Assembly: GCA_034769895.1 (NCBI GenBank)
Contig: CM068371.1
Location: forward strand, 406,269,969 to 406,333,968
DNA: 64,000 nucleotides
Source of the DNA: Magicicada septendecula
Lineage: Eukaryota; Arthropoda; Insecta; Hemiptera; Cicadidae
Reading direction: 5' to 3'
In this document: positions 1 to 10,567 of the stretch, piece by piece
Layout of the letters: every line of letters begins with the position of its first letter
Position numbering within the stretch: position 1 is the stretch's first letter
The notes under the pieces: generated by a model
The model's input: the letters and a program-made list of their open reading frames with translations, nothing else
The model's database searches: none
What the model was told of the DNA's origin: nothing
Translations under genes and position numbers: made by a program

Positions 1-1540
1 TTAGGGACACAGTGGTTAGTGATTATATGTAGAGAGGTGAGTAATGTGAATGGTAAATATATTTGTTGATGATATTTTGTAGTAAGGGTAGTGGTGTAAG
101 GAGTGATCAGCGTGCGACGTGGCAAGAGACCAGCGTGCAGCGTTGTGGCAGGCGGAGTAATTTTGGGTTAGAGTGTTTGCCGATATTTGGTGGAGGGCAA
201 ATGGTTAGGTATATGTATGGCCAGGTAGGGAACACACATCCTAGTACAAAGACGAGCGGTGCCAGAGGATTTAAATGGAATTAGTGAAGGGGGGTTATAA
301 TGAGAGATTGGTGTCATAATATATAAATATGGTTGGTAGAAGCGGTTGTTAGAAAAAGAGGTGAGTAAGGTTAGATAGACAAATGCCAAAATAAGATATA
401 GATAATAGTGAATAATAGAGAGTCACCCAATAAGGATAAGAATAGATAAGGATTGATGAAAAGATTAGAAAAGAAAATTCATAGTAGAAAGGTAATGTAA
501 CTGGAAGGGTAATGATAAATTTGAAATTTTTTTGTATAGAATCTAATGATATAATAAATGTCAAATAATTAAAAATTGAAAAAAGTTGATAGTAGTAATG
601 TTATAAGGTTTTGGTACAAGTTGTGTAAATGTGAATTGTGTAATGTAAATGTAACAATGTTAATGTTTGATGTTCAATGTTTTTGTATGTTTTTATTATG
701 TTGATGGTAATAGTGTGTGTGGTTAGGAGGTCGCTACAGGGGTAACGACGTTAGCAAATGTTAAAAGATAGTAGATCTTAAATGTTAAAAGGATAAAGTT
801 AGAAATGGTTTTGAACAAAATATAGTCTGATGCTGTTGCAAAATATAATATGATTATAAAGTTGAGTAATAAAATTTGAATAATGAACTTGTTTGCCATA
901 GTAGTTATAGGTTGAATTTTATAGAGATAAATAGGTGATGGTGTTTTGGGAATTTTAAAGGAGTTGTTTACGTGTTATTTTATTTGTAGGAATATATATT
1001 TTTCTCTTATAATGAAGAGATTGAGGTTAGTGTTGATTAAAGATCAGTCTATTTTGAATTCTTGTTGTTGTTGTTTGGAGAAATTAATTGAACAAACCAA
1101 TGTCTCAGACACAAACCAATGCATCTAAAGGGAAACATATCAGTTGTAGATATGGAAGTATGTTAGACCACTATTTTAAAAATTTTGTATTCGATGTTTC
1201 AGAGGTTGGTGATGTTGTGACCACGATCCTGAACTGACTGGAGCGTCAGAGCAGGAGCGTTGAGTACCTAATGACTTTATGGTGTTGGGATCTCACCTGA
1301 GAAGTCCAGTAAGGTCAGACAGGTACGATCACCATCATCGGACCAAGGGTAAGTGATTGTATTTCTTTTTATATCAACACTACAGGGGGTTGTGGTGACA
1401 TATCTGAGCTGATCCCTTTAGGAAGTGTGAATGGGTCAATGAAAGTTTTTATGCTTCGGCATAAAAGATCTACGAAGTTACGGGTTAAGTACTTCGTAGA
1501 TCTTTCCAAATGACTTCGTAAGCCAGTAAAGGGTTTTCAG
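1..1540 (+). mobile_element. 3' end remnant of a Ty3-type LTR element (element D)
   Basis: There is no coding sequence here. The identification rests on positions 1094-1504, which align by eye with the stretches just upstream of the 3' LTRs of elements A (23940-24331) and B (17720-18068). The AT-rich sequence before it resembles in composition the non-coding region that follows pol in element A. No polypurine tract or LTR start was found after the module, so the element probably ends or is rearranged near 1500-1540. The orientation is that of elements A and B. The left boundary lies outside the window. Confidence 0.55.
1094..1504 (+). other. Conserved 3' module of Ty3 elements, copy in element D
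   Basis: This is the first of three copies. In order it holds an AACCAAT-type repeat, an acceptor-like TTTCAG ending at 1202, an exon-like block 1203-1348, a donor-like GTAAGT at 1349, an acceptor-like CCTTTAG ending at 1421, and a hairpin whose loop is TTCG (stem TTTTATGC/GCATAAAA, about 1446-1466). A second perfect 14-bp inverted repeat (1465-1478 and 1491-1504, 12-nt loop) directly follows and is unique to this copy. The block is broken by stops in all frames, so sequence conservation here is not that of a protein. Confidence 0.55.
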
Positions 1541-2543
1541 GTGAGGCTCAATTATATTATTCTATGTTCATTTAATGATGGGTTATGTGTTTTATTTGTG
1601 TATGTGTGTGTGTGTGGCCCAGACATCTGTAAAGCCTATTTCATTGTAGTACCTTTCTATTGTAAAATTGATTTACACATTACTTCCGGTCTGGAAACAT
1701 GTGGTGACATTGTATTTAATTGTCTTTTGATAAAGTTAAAAGTAATGACTATAACTGGATAAAATAAACCATGCCAAATTAATAAGAGCAAATAAAGTGT
1801 TGATAAAAATTGTGACAGTGTGTGCGGTGTCTGTGTTCCAAGGCGAGAGAGTGTACGGGTGGGTGTATTGACTGACGGCTGATCTACAAATAAAAAAGTT
1901 ATAGGGTCCCCGCACCAGCCAGGAGAAAGGGGAAGCAGATATAATGACATCAACACCGGTCACTATCCGCAGAGCAGTGCACCAGGATGCTCCCCAAAGC
2001 CGTCAGGCCCAGAAATACTCATCCTACAGAACACCGAAGGACCCACATCTGCCCGGAATAAGACTCGCTGGAGATTCACCACACTCTAAGGACCATCTGC
2101 AGCACTCATGGCACACTGATCAACATGGTACCATTTGAGTTCTTCAACAAAAGTACAGGTGGGAGCGTTCTAATTATTATCCTTCAGTCAACAACTCAAT
2201 AGACTGGCCCCTGGTATTCAGGCTAAACATCTTGTTAATGCTCTTAAAGAAAATGGTACAAGAATTCCAGCCGTTTTAAATAATAACTGAATATTTGTAA
2301 TAACATAAATTAATGTTCTTAAGAAAATGGTACATGATTATAACAGGGTGTCACATGTTAGCACTGATAAAAAATTGTTACTTGTTACAAGAGTGTTTAT
2401 TGCAAATCCTGTCACTCTGTTTGGGCTCCAGCACACTTTTCGCTTCCTCTAGGCCAAGTACTTTAGTTTTTAAATTTTGCGTAATGGCCTAAGTGGCCGT
2501 TACAACTTATTGTGGCATATTGACAATATTATAAAAATATTAC
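1541..2543. other. Unassigned sequence left of SYF1 exon 5
   Basis: I recognise no gene here. 1800-2140 is less AT-rich than its surroundings and could be a piece of another retroelement leader, but I could not match it to anything else in the window. The next SYF1 exon is expected further left on the minus strand and was not found in 1-2543, so that intron probably continues past the window edge. Confidence 0.4.
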
Positions 2544-2728
2544 CTGACTTTATCTGGATTCTTTGAAATAAGTTCGCAAAGTTCATTCCACAGCTGATGG
2601 TTTGATTTACCATGTTTTGATACAAAATCTTCCTTATTAACAATATATGCCAACTTGACAGCTGCTTCATCCAATCGGCCGATAGAACTTAAATACTCGA
2701 TATAATCTTCAGTGTGTTCTGGGCATAG
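2544..2728 (-). CDS. SYF1: SYF1/XAB2 pre-mRNA splicing factor, exon 5
   Basis: The minus-strand translation starts with LCPEHTEDYIEYL and ends with ISKNPDKV. It matches the HAT-repeat region of the SYF1/XAB2 family that follows the segment encoded by exon 4. The acceptor CAG lies at 2729-2731 and the donor GTAATA starts at 2543, both canonical. The exon is 185 bp, enters in phase 0 and leaves two bases of a split codon. The intron between exons 4 and 5 (2729-2980) is only 252 bp. SYF1 is a helical-repeat scaffold of the NineTeen/Prp19-associated complex, works in the nucleus in spliceosome activation, and in animals also has a role in transcription-coupled repair. Later exons lie outside the window. 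Confidence 0.92.
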
Positions 2729-2980
2729 CTGAAAATTAAATTTTTTTCATCTCTGTATTAAAGAAGTTTATGCATCTAATGATGTAGGCTAAAGCTCTAA
2801 TAAATTAATGATGTTTGTAAAATCACATTTATATTAATTACTTATTTCACCACATTGTCATTGCCACAATTTATAAAATGACAATTTAAAAAATTATTTA
2901 TATTTTAAGATACATTAAATATATACTTCATTATGTGTGTATTCAATACAGTGCCATGTTGCATCACAATCTATGCTTAC

Positions 2981-3178
2981 CTTCAAATATCTCCTAAACA
3001 CACGAACTGCAGTTTCTGGAATGTCATGTTTCCTGAGGAATTTTAAGTACAATGGCCATACCCGGTGATGCTGTGTGATTGGAAGAGCTCGCAAGGCACG
3101 GTCAAAAACTTGTCTGGTTCGAGTTATGCGGCATTGATCTGTCAGAAACTGACAGTAATCAAGCCATATTCTTGGCAT
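2981..3178 (-). CDS. SYF1: SYF1/XAB2 pre-mRNA splicing factor, exon 4
   Basis: This 198-bp exon codes for exactly 66 residues in phase 0, beginning MPRIWLDYCQFL and containing FDRALRALPITQHH and LYLKFL. These are hallmark HAT/TPR-like repeat segments of SYF1/XAB2 and among its best conserved stretches. The acceptor is TTTAG at 3179-3183 and the donor is AAG followed by GTAAGC (2975-2980). The leading ATG is internal, not the start of the protein: the preceding residues come from exon 3, 27.9 kb away at 31031-31154. The exon shows no damage, so the gene appears to have kept its function despite the transposon-filled intron. Confidence 0.95.
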
Positions 3179-3180
3179 CT

Positions 3181-4867
3181 AAATATTTCATAATAAATGT
3201 AACATAAAACAACTGAGGCAAATTAAAATACCTCTTACAATCTTACAACAAAATATGTACACAACAATCATTCTATACCATTTATGACTCACTACTGCTT
3301 AACTTTATTTTACAATTAAATTTATTTTTGTTTCCATATTAAATATATACATTTTATTAAATACACTACAAAAAAGTATATAAATTCACTTGTTCAGATG
3401 AATGGAAATGTCATTAGTATTGTGAGGTTAAATAAAAATGATTATATTTGCGTCACTGTAATTATGATTCTGACAGTTCTACGTGCTTTTCCCATGTGTC
3501 TGTCATGCATTTTAAAGATTGTGTTAATTCAGCAAAGACACCCCGCTCAAAAAAACAATGCCACATGCTACACTGTGAATGAAACATGTGGTAGCATGAA
3601 ACATTTCTAAATAATAATGAAAACACTTGAAAATTTTTATTACGCTTTCAGTTATTTATTACTAGTTAGGTTTACAAACAGTTCAGACTTAAACAGATGT
3701 GGTCATAAAATAATATGTACTGAAACATTTGGCTGAACATTGTAGGAGCTATGTTTAGTTTAATATAGCAATATAATTCATTAGTATAATATAATAATGA
3801 CTTAATACAATTTTATGTTAGGGACAAGTTGCTTCTCAAACCAATTTTTAATACTTTTTTTACCTGGAACAACAGAATAAATTTAGAATATATAATTATT
3901 CCCTTTCCCAAAAGAATTAGTATCCAGCAGTGAATCATCAGTCCATCTGTGTTCCACGACCTGCAGTCTAACCACACAAGTCTTTCAAATTTAAGTGATC
4001 ATCTCTCATGAAAATCTTAATTGCCAAACGTCACTTCCTTCCATCAAAATCATTTTTACTAAATGTTGTGTATTGCTACCGAGAGATTTGTTCCAGACCC
4101 AACTAATAAATTTTCATCTTTTAGTCTGGTAAGGAGAGTTTTTTGTTTATGGTATTCTTTCAATTTATAGTAACTATAAGCACATCATCTAACAACCTCA
4201 GTATTGAAACTGCAAGACTCATCTTGGTAAAAACCTTCTTTCTAGACTTTGTGAGAAAAAAGTTGTTAGATTATTTATATCCTCTGGGCATTTTCTCTTT
4301 TAAATTTTGTAATGGTTGTTTCACGAAATTTTAAAGCAACTTCTCCTCTTTCTACAACTTGTTTATTGAAATAAGAGTCCATTATACCTCTCTTCTTCAA
4401 AATTTCTCCACAAACTATATGCAAGCTCTCATAATTGATCTTTCAATGAGTCATTTTACCAATTTTTTTTTGGGGGGGGGAACAGTTTTTAGTTACAGTT
4501 TTTCATTGCCTTCATTAAAAACTAACAACTGTTTACACAAAAAAACAATATGTTCATTTAAAAACAAGAGATTTTATGTAAATTTAACTTTTATGATTTT
4601 TATTCACAAAATCAACATTAGAAATTATTAAGTAACTGAAACAGATCTCTTTCAAAATAATAAACACAAGGGTTGCCGTCATAAAGAGAGCCAAATGTAT
4701 GAACAAAACAAAAAATATATCAAGTTTTAAGAATATTTATATTGGAATAAATGCACAATAGTATACAGAACATTACAAAATGCAGAGCAGAGCTGAAATA
4801 CTGCATACAATTTCTGAAGCTTTTTTTATCCTGAAGTACTAAATTTTTTATGAAGTACGAAGGAAAA
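3181..4867. other. Unassigned AT-rich part of SYF1 intron 3
   Basis: This is AT-rich intronic sequence with no recognisable protein or repeat. A short T-then-G homopolymer tract lies near 4462-4480. Small open frames here have no family features and look like chance. Confidence 0.5.
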
Positions 4868-6493
4868 TGTCCAATCGGTCACACCTCTAAACACAGAGGA
4901 AAACCTCATAAAACAATGCTAGAATGATGTAATTATATGAATTAAATTAAAATTCATTGTCATTAACTGACCTCTGGTGAAATTGCTATATATTTGTTTT
5001 TATTTTTAAGGAAATTTTCAATAAAAAATTAACAATTTCAGTTTGGTTGTGTTTACAAAGGCAACTTTAACAATAAACTAACCTCATACCAGGAGATATT
5101 TCCAAACACATCAGCATAGTAACAATCAGTGTTGTATAATATCACCAAAAGTGAAAATGAACAAAATTTCTCGGATTAAAAGTTGAAATTATCCGAATCG
5201 TGGCCGTGACCGAGTGGAACCTGCCGTGACCGATTGACAAACAACGATGTGATGTCAATAAACGAATTAAATAACTATAGTAACTGTTGGAATGTATTAT
5301 GCTAAATAAATTATGCAGAGATTGATTAGAATAAGTGTATTCAATTAAAGATCAAAGTTACAAATGAAGAGTATCATGACAACTGAGAGTAACGGAGTTA
5401 CTCTGCTGACAGACCTCACGGGACTAAAACATTCAAATACAACAAGAACAGAGAACATACAAAATACACAGAAAATTTATTTAATTTCAACAGTAACAAA
5501 GTATATGACTACCTATAGTTATACTATAACTATAATTATTTTATAAGTATAGTTATAGTATAACTTAAGACACAAAACGTAAATCCTTATATTTTCCTTG
5601 TTACTTATACTGTACTAAGAAAGACAATTTTAATTAAAAATTTTAAATGAGTAAGTTCAGAAATGAAATAGTTTTGACTCATATTTTTAATAGTATTTTA
5701 TATTATTTTGCAGCACATATTATTGCAAAGTTTGTCATACTCGAAATAATAGATATTTATAAAATAGCTTAATTTATTAACAGTTCTGAAAAAGAAATAT
5801 TAATTCGGCTAGAAATGCTTTAGAATACTATTATTCGTCCCTAAAGCATAATTGTCACAGCATTCATAAACAACATGGAGCAACCTGTCCTATCGGTCGC
5901 GCTATGTCTCACTCGGATGCACGACCGATAGGACAGTGACCGATTGGACATTCGGCACTTAATTTCGCATCAACTCGCTGCCGTTGCTTGTCTCGTGACT
6001 CGTTTTGAGGTTAGGCTTGCGGCTTTTTGTCGCAGTTCGTTTACACAATTAAAAATTCACACGTAATATTATTACTGTAAAGATATTAAAGTGACCGATA
6101 GGACACATATTAAACATACTGTAAAATACTTACCAAAACTTTTTATATTTTCTCGAAACTATTAAAGGTAAACTGTAAACAACCCACATGTACCAACAAA
6201 AGCATTTATCACACAATGGAACTGCCTGCTGGATATAATGTGCTCTTCTTCTTTCGAACTTTTGGCAGGAGTTTTAAATTCGTGTCGCTCAGTTACGATT
6301 TTCGGAGACTTCATTATTTACATTAAAATAATAATTTTTGACAGGTTCGTGGTATATAATTTCAGCTGTATTCCATTTTATGGAAAGTGTATTATTAATT
6401 CATTATACAAATTCACAATAAAACGTTTCATATATATATCTTTTTCGTAAAAAAACTTGTATGTTCAAGGTAGGGACAGTGACCGATTGGACA
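4868..6493. mobile_element. Candidate non-autonomous DNA transposon with repeated terminal motif
   Basis: The region is bounded by TGTCCAATCGGTCAC (4868-4882) and its exact reverse complement (6479-6493), giving a 15-bp terminal inverted repeat and a length of 1626 bp. Copies or close variants of the same motif occur inside: 5206-5220, 5226-5240, 5886-5900, 5922-5935, 5936-5950 and 6091-6105, in both orientations. Terminal motifs repeated inside an element are typical transposase-binding sites of several DNA transposon families. There is no transposase-like frame, so it would depend on another element. Flanks are A-rich (AAAA on the left, AAAC on the right), so no target duplication can be fixed and the superfamily is unknown. 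Confidence 0.5.
5518..5564. repeat. Perfect 17-bp inverted repeat with 13-nt loop
   Basis: The arms GTTATACTATAACTATA (5518-5534) and its reverse complement (5548-5564) can form an AT-rich cruciform or RNA hairpin. It lies in the middle of the candidate transposon 4868-6493. Each arm itself contains a near-palindrome. Confidence 0.8.
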
Positions 6494-7133
6494 AAACATT
6501 ATTGCATAATTCGTTTTGTTATGTTTTATTGCTTTTTTCAACAGGTAAGTGGGTATAATAATGTTTTCAAAACAATCATTTATGAAATATATACCATTTT
6601 TAATACTAAAAATATTACAATTATTTCGTTACAAGCTTGGGACTTAAATTGTCCCTCTTTATGATGGCAGCCCATAAGCTAATAAAAATATTAAATGAAT
6701 TGTTTTTCAAATTATTTAAACATAAAACTAAAGAGGCTACTTCTTAAAGCACATCGTATACATCCCCAGCAGAAACTCACTGACACAAACTACTGTTGTA
6801 GATGTTAACAACACAAGCACTATATATTTATTGCCACTGCCAGGTCTCAATGACTTCAGAAACACTGTATACTAGAAACATGCAGAATAAAGAATTGGCA
6901 ATGTTGATGCTTTTCTGTGGATTCGATTGCCTAAGATACAATTCTCATGTGACTTGAACTGTCAGAATCATACTTAGAATGGCCCAAGTATACGTTTATC
7001 GAAAGGTGCATTTCTACAAGGCATTTAATGCTAACTGATCATTAAACACTATTCTGGCCAGGTGAATGGCACGTATGATTTCATCCACCCATTCTCGGTT
7101 AAACATGTAACCGAATAAACATGTAACCGATTT
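6494..7133. other. Unassigned sequence before element A
   Basis: I recognise no gene. A 14-bp direct repeat AAACATGTAACCGA occurs twice near 7100-7130, just before the point where similarity to the 3' LTR of element A begins. The missing 5' part of element A's left LTR may have been lost by a deletion ending here. Confidence 0.4.
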
Positions 7134-7302
7134 CAAGTTAATCTTGAAACCTTGAAAAGAAAATATAAGAAGAAATTTAATTTTTTTAAATCATTCAAAA
7201 TTAAAAAAGAAAAGAAAAAAAAATGGCACCCTAAAATATACGTTTAACTTAAAGATGGTGAGCTCACTAAGGGGTTTTTTTAAAATTATGTAAGTTATAA
7301 AA

Positions 7303-7380
<78 letters not shown>

Positions 7381-7886
7381 TGCTGGTTTGTGTTCAATAA
7401 TAAATTTTGATTACAGTTTTAAGATCTTATTATTTTATTTGGAGGGTAGTTAACCCGCATATAAGAAAATTAAATGTATAAATAATCCTTGTTCATTAAC
7501 AAGTTTTTGTCTGAAATGATTGTTTTTTGAATGTGTTAACTGGGGCAATAGAAGAAAATTAATTCTATGTAAAAAATTATGAATTATTTGAATTGAAAGG
7601 GGCTGAGTAAAAGAAATATAAAACAAAACAATGAAAGATCAATAAAATTTAATGCTTAGTAAACTTATAAACGATCTGGTTATTTCAGCAACCATTGTCT
7701 GTTCTCCCAAACACGCTTAACCGAACTCTGGTGTACCTTAGGTAAGTTAATTTGGCAACAACGTAAGATGGCATCCGAAATATGGACGAAAACAGTTAAA
7801 TTAATTAAGAGTGGGTGTAGGTAATTGTACAATCGGCGTCCGAACTAGGGACAAATTTATTTATTAAAATATTATGTAATTATACA
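7134..7886 (+). repeat. 5' LTR of element A, truncated at its left side
   Basis: It aligns with the right part of the 3' LTR (about 24918-25620), starting at AAGTTAATCTTG and ending with TACA at 7886. The first half of the LTR is missing. It contains a strong donor-like site, CTTAG followed by GTAAGT at 7742, and two primer-site-like motifs (7769-7787 and 7833-7852) that are also present in the 3' LTR, so they lie inside the LTR. The GT microsatellite at 7305-7379 is much shorter in the 3' copy. Confidence 0.85.
7305..7379. repeat. (GT)n microsatellite
   Basis: An uninterrupted GT run of about 75 nt lies within the 5' LTR of element A. The homologous place in the 3' LTR (about 25094-25108) has only a short run, so it expanded after insertion. 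Confidence 0.95.
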
Positions 7887-7887
7887 A

Positions 7888-7908
7888 TTTGCGCTCAAAC
7901 AAGTGGAC
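7888..7908 (+). promoter_or_regulatory. Decayed primer-binding site of element A
   Basis: TTTGCGCTCAAACAAGTGGAC follows the LTR end by one base, the same spacing as in element B, and resembles B's tRNA-Lys-type site with several changes. It is the third such motif in a row; the earlier two lie inside the LTR. Confidence 0.5.
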
Positions 7909-8126
7909 AGTTTACATAATTAAAGTTATGTAAATTTAGGCCTACTTGGGGGAACAGAATGGTTGTTTAAGGTACCGGTAACATAATAAAATATAAATAA
8001 ATGTAGGTATGATGTTGTTATGGTAACGTAAAGTACTGGGGAGGTTAATATTTTGTGATGTGGTAGTTATATATAGTGTGTATAGTAATTATTTTGACAG
8101 AATTATACAATTCAAATATAAAACAA
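7909..8126 (+). other. Leader between primer site and gag of element A
   Basis: This is a short untranslated leader. I chose the ATG at 8127 because the protein from there (MNTNETEFGVSESAAYMRE) parallels the start of the element B gag protein, with the shared ESA and HSTP segments. Confidence 0.5.
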
Positions 8127-9781
8127 ATGAATACTAACGAGACTGAATTTGGAGTGAGTGAGTCAGCTGCTTACATGAGGGAACCGGGAGGTCATTCGAC
8201 TCCAATGAATCGGTTCAGTGAAATCAGCCTAACTGAGTCAGCCGTTGCAGAAGACTCAAATACTCAATCAACTCCAACCTCAACAAAATGTAGCAGTCAA
8301 TTTGATAATGATATAATGAATATTTTACGAACAATATCAAGGGATATTAAAGAACAAAAGAGTGATTCTGACATTAAGTTCAATAAAATCAATAGTCGCT
8401 TTGATGTAAACGATAGTAAGTTCGAGGCAACGTTTGATGAACAAAATAATGAGATAAAGTTGATGAGAGAGGAGGTAAAACAGCAAAATTTTAATTTTAA
8501 TAAGCAAATGAATGAAATTAATACACGTTGTGATAGTATTAAAGAGCAGATATAGAATCAGTAAACCGTAAGTTCGATGAACAAATTAGTGAAATAACAG
8601 AAAACTTGGAGAGTAAAATAAATAATGTAAACGAACAAATGACAGATCAAATTAAAATTCAAGTTAAAGAACAGCGTGTAGAGATAGAAAGTAAGTGTAT
8701 TAATAAGATTAATGAAAATAATAATGACATAAAAAATAAGATAGTGGAGGTAGAAAATGTATGTAAACAATCGATACAAGAGAATGTGGGGGTTATGAAT
8801 AAACATAACCTTCAATACGAAAATAAATATAACAAATTGAGAGTCATTGAAAAAGATATAGTAGAAATTAAAGATGAATTACATGTGGCAGTGAGCCAAA
8901 ATTTAAATAATGTTGTGGAGCGAATATTGTATACTCGCGAAGCAAAAGATGATATTGAACTTGAACAATTTTGTTGTGACAGCCGGAGAGTACACCCGAT
9001 GCAGTTCTTGAGTAGGGTAAGGGAATTTAACCAGTTTAATAGCAGTAGCTGGGAGGTGAAATTATTAAAGATTTTAAAATGTTTTAAGGGCAGTTCTGAA
9101 ATATGGGCTGAAGTACATAGAACAGAGTGGGGTAGATATGAGAATTTCGAGGCAGCGTTCCGAAATAAATATTGGTCTGAAAAGGACCAGGAAATATTAC
9201 GTAGTAGAATCATGGGAACAGGGAACTTTGGGGGACACAACAACATAACCATGTACGTAATGAGGATATTTAATGAGGCGAAATACTTAGAACCGCCATT
9301 GCCATTTCAATCGTTTGTTAGGCATATTAGTAAACACCTGCCCAGGGAGGTACAAATTACATTAATGACTAGAGAGGTAGCGGATACAAATGAATTGGAA
9401 AATATATTAGATGTATTTCAGAACATTAGGGACCGTGAAATAGGTAGGCGTCCTAACCAATTAGGTACGAATAATAGTGGTCATTATACACCACAAAGAG
9501 GGTCACAACAGGGAAATGCGTACGGTAAACAAGAAAATCATAGTCGAAACGGGGGTTGGAAATGTACAGGATGCTCAGGAGAGAATTACGCCGGTAGGAA
9601 TTTTTGTTTCAGGTGCAGGAAACCAAGGCCAAATCAGCGGAGCGGAAATACATCGTCACATAACAACATACAACAGCGGGCCGGAGATGACCGCAGGGGA
9701 ACATCGAGGAGCAATGGAAATAATAACCAGAACGAGAAGGGGTACCGGCAGAGCAGTACCACCGCCAGAACGGAAAACTGA
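8127..9781 (+). pseudogene. gag: Gag of element A, RanBP2-type zinc finger, one frameshift
   Basis: Gag forms the capsid-like particle and binds the element RNA. The N-terminal half is charged and probably coiled coil, with repeated SRFDxNDxKF-like units. The middle carries the capsid-like segment also seen in elements B and C (YWSE, LEPPLPFQSFVRHISKHLPRE). Near the C-terminus is WKCTGC...ENYAGRNFCFRC (9557-9616), whose spacing W-x-C-x2-C-x3-N-x6-C-x2-C is that of a RanBP2-type zinc finger, not a CCHC knuckle. A single-base frameshift near 8551 joins two frames (to 8555, and from about 8552). The stop at 9779-9781 is just before the protease frame. The tail is rich in G, N, Q and R. Confidence 0.85.
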
Positions 9782-9789
9782 GGCCGACA

Positions 9790-10567
9790 ATGGAAGCAAG
9801 GACCCCACCATTGTCCACAGGGAACAACAGGGTCCAGGTAGCAGACGAATATCATAATAATGTGATACAAATGGATATGACGAAGGAGTTGTTGGAGGAA
9901 GATGATACGGGAGTTATGGAAACAAAAACCGGATTGACGGAGGTAATCATCACCATAGAAGGTAAGAGTTTTAAAACATTAATAGATACAGGAAGTGAGA
10001 TATCAGATATCAGTAGTTTCAGAAAATGTAATGGGAGAATTAAATGAAATAAATAAAAATATTCCATCATTACCAGTTGCGGGTGAACAGTAGTGGGGGT
10101 AAAAGGAGTACGGAGTAAAAGGGTTACTAGGCAAGTACAATTAAATATATTTATTAAGGAAACTGAATTTGAAAATACCTTTCTAGTAGTTAAGGGACTG
10201 AGTTTAGATGTAATCTTAGGAAATGATTTTTTGGAGAGAAATAAAGCAGTAATAGATTTTAATAACGAATAGTAGAATTTAATAGTGGGAGTGAACCAGT
10301 CACGGTTAATTTTAAGAGGGTGTTAGATGAGATTAGAGTTACGGGAGTAAAAATGATACAAAAGCAGGTAGGCAATGGAGACATAGAAACCAAAGTGAAT
10401 ATATGTCGAGAGAGTGAGAGTGTAGAGAATGAAGAGGGAGAGATGCATATGAGTGATGAGAGAGTATGGGAAAATAGGGCGGATAAATTTTTTAATGAGG
10501 GTGGAGTTGTAGGGACTCCCCAACGACAGGAGTTGGGGGCAGCTGTGGAACGTTTTAGAGAGGTGTT
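9790..10567 (+). pseudogene. pol: Protease and start of pol of element A, 5' part
   Basis: The frame begins near the gag stop and contains LIDTGSEIS (about 9983-10009), the active-site motif of retropepsin-type aspartic proteases. It is followed by broken frames that match the protease-RT linker of element B, including NKNIPSLPVAG and a final ERFREVF. A frameshift near 10010-10030 and further breaks disable it. At 10567 the frame is cut by the LTR of element B. It resumes in phase after the target duplication at 19170, which shows the insertion point was inside a codon stretch of pol. Confidence 0.85.
10564..10567 (+). repeat. Target-site duplication TGTT, left copy (element B)
   Basis: TGTT directly precedes the TG of the 5' LTR, and TGTT directly follows the CA of the 3' LTR at 19166-19169. 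Removing element B and one copy restores the reading phase of element A pol. Confidence 0.9.

Noticed and set aside
3398..4631. Several 60-90 codon plus-strand frames
   Set aside because: AT-rich, no conserved motifs, inside the SYF1 intron.
5364..5546. 60-codon frame within the candidate transposon
   Set aside because: Low-complexity Thr/Ile-rich translation with no family features.
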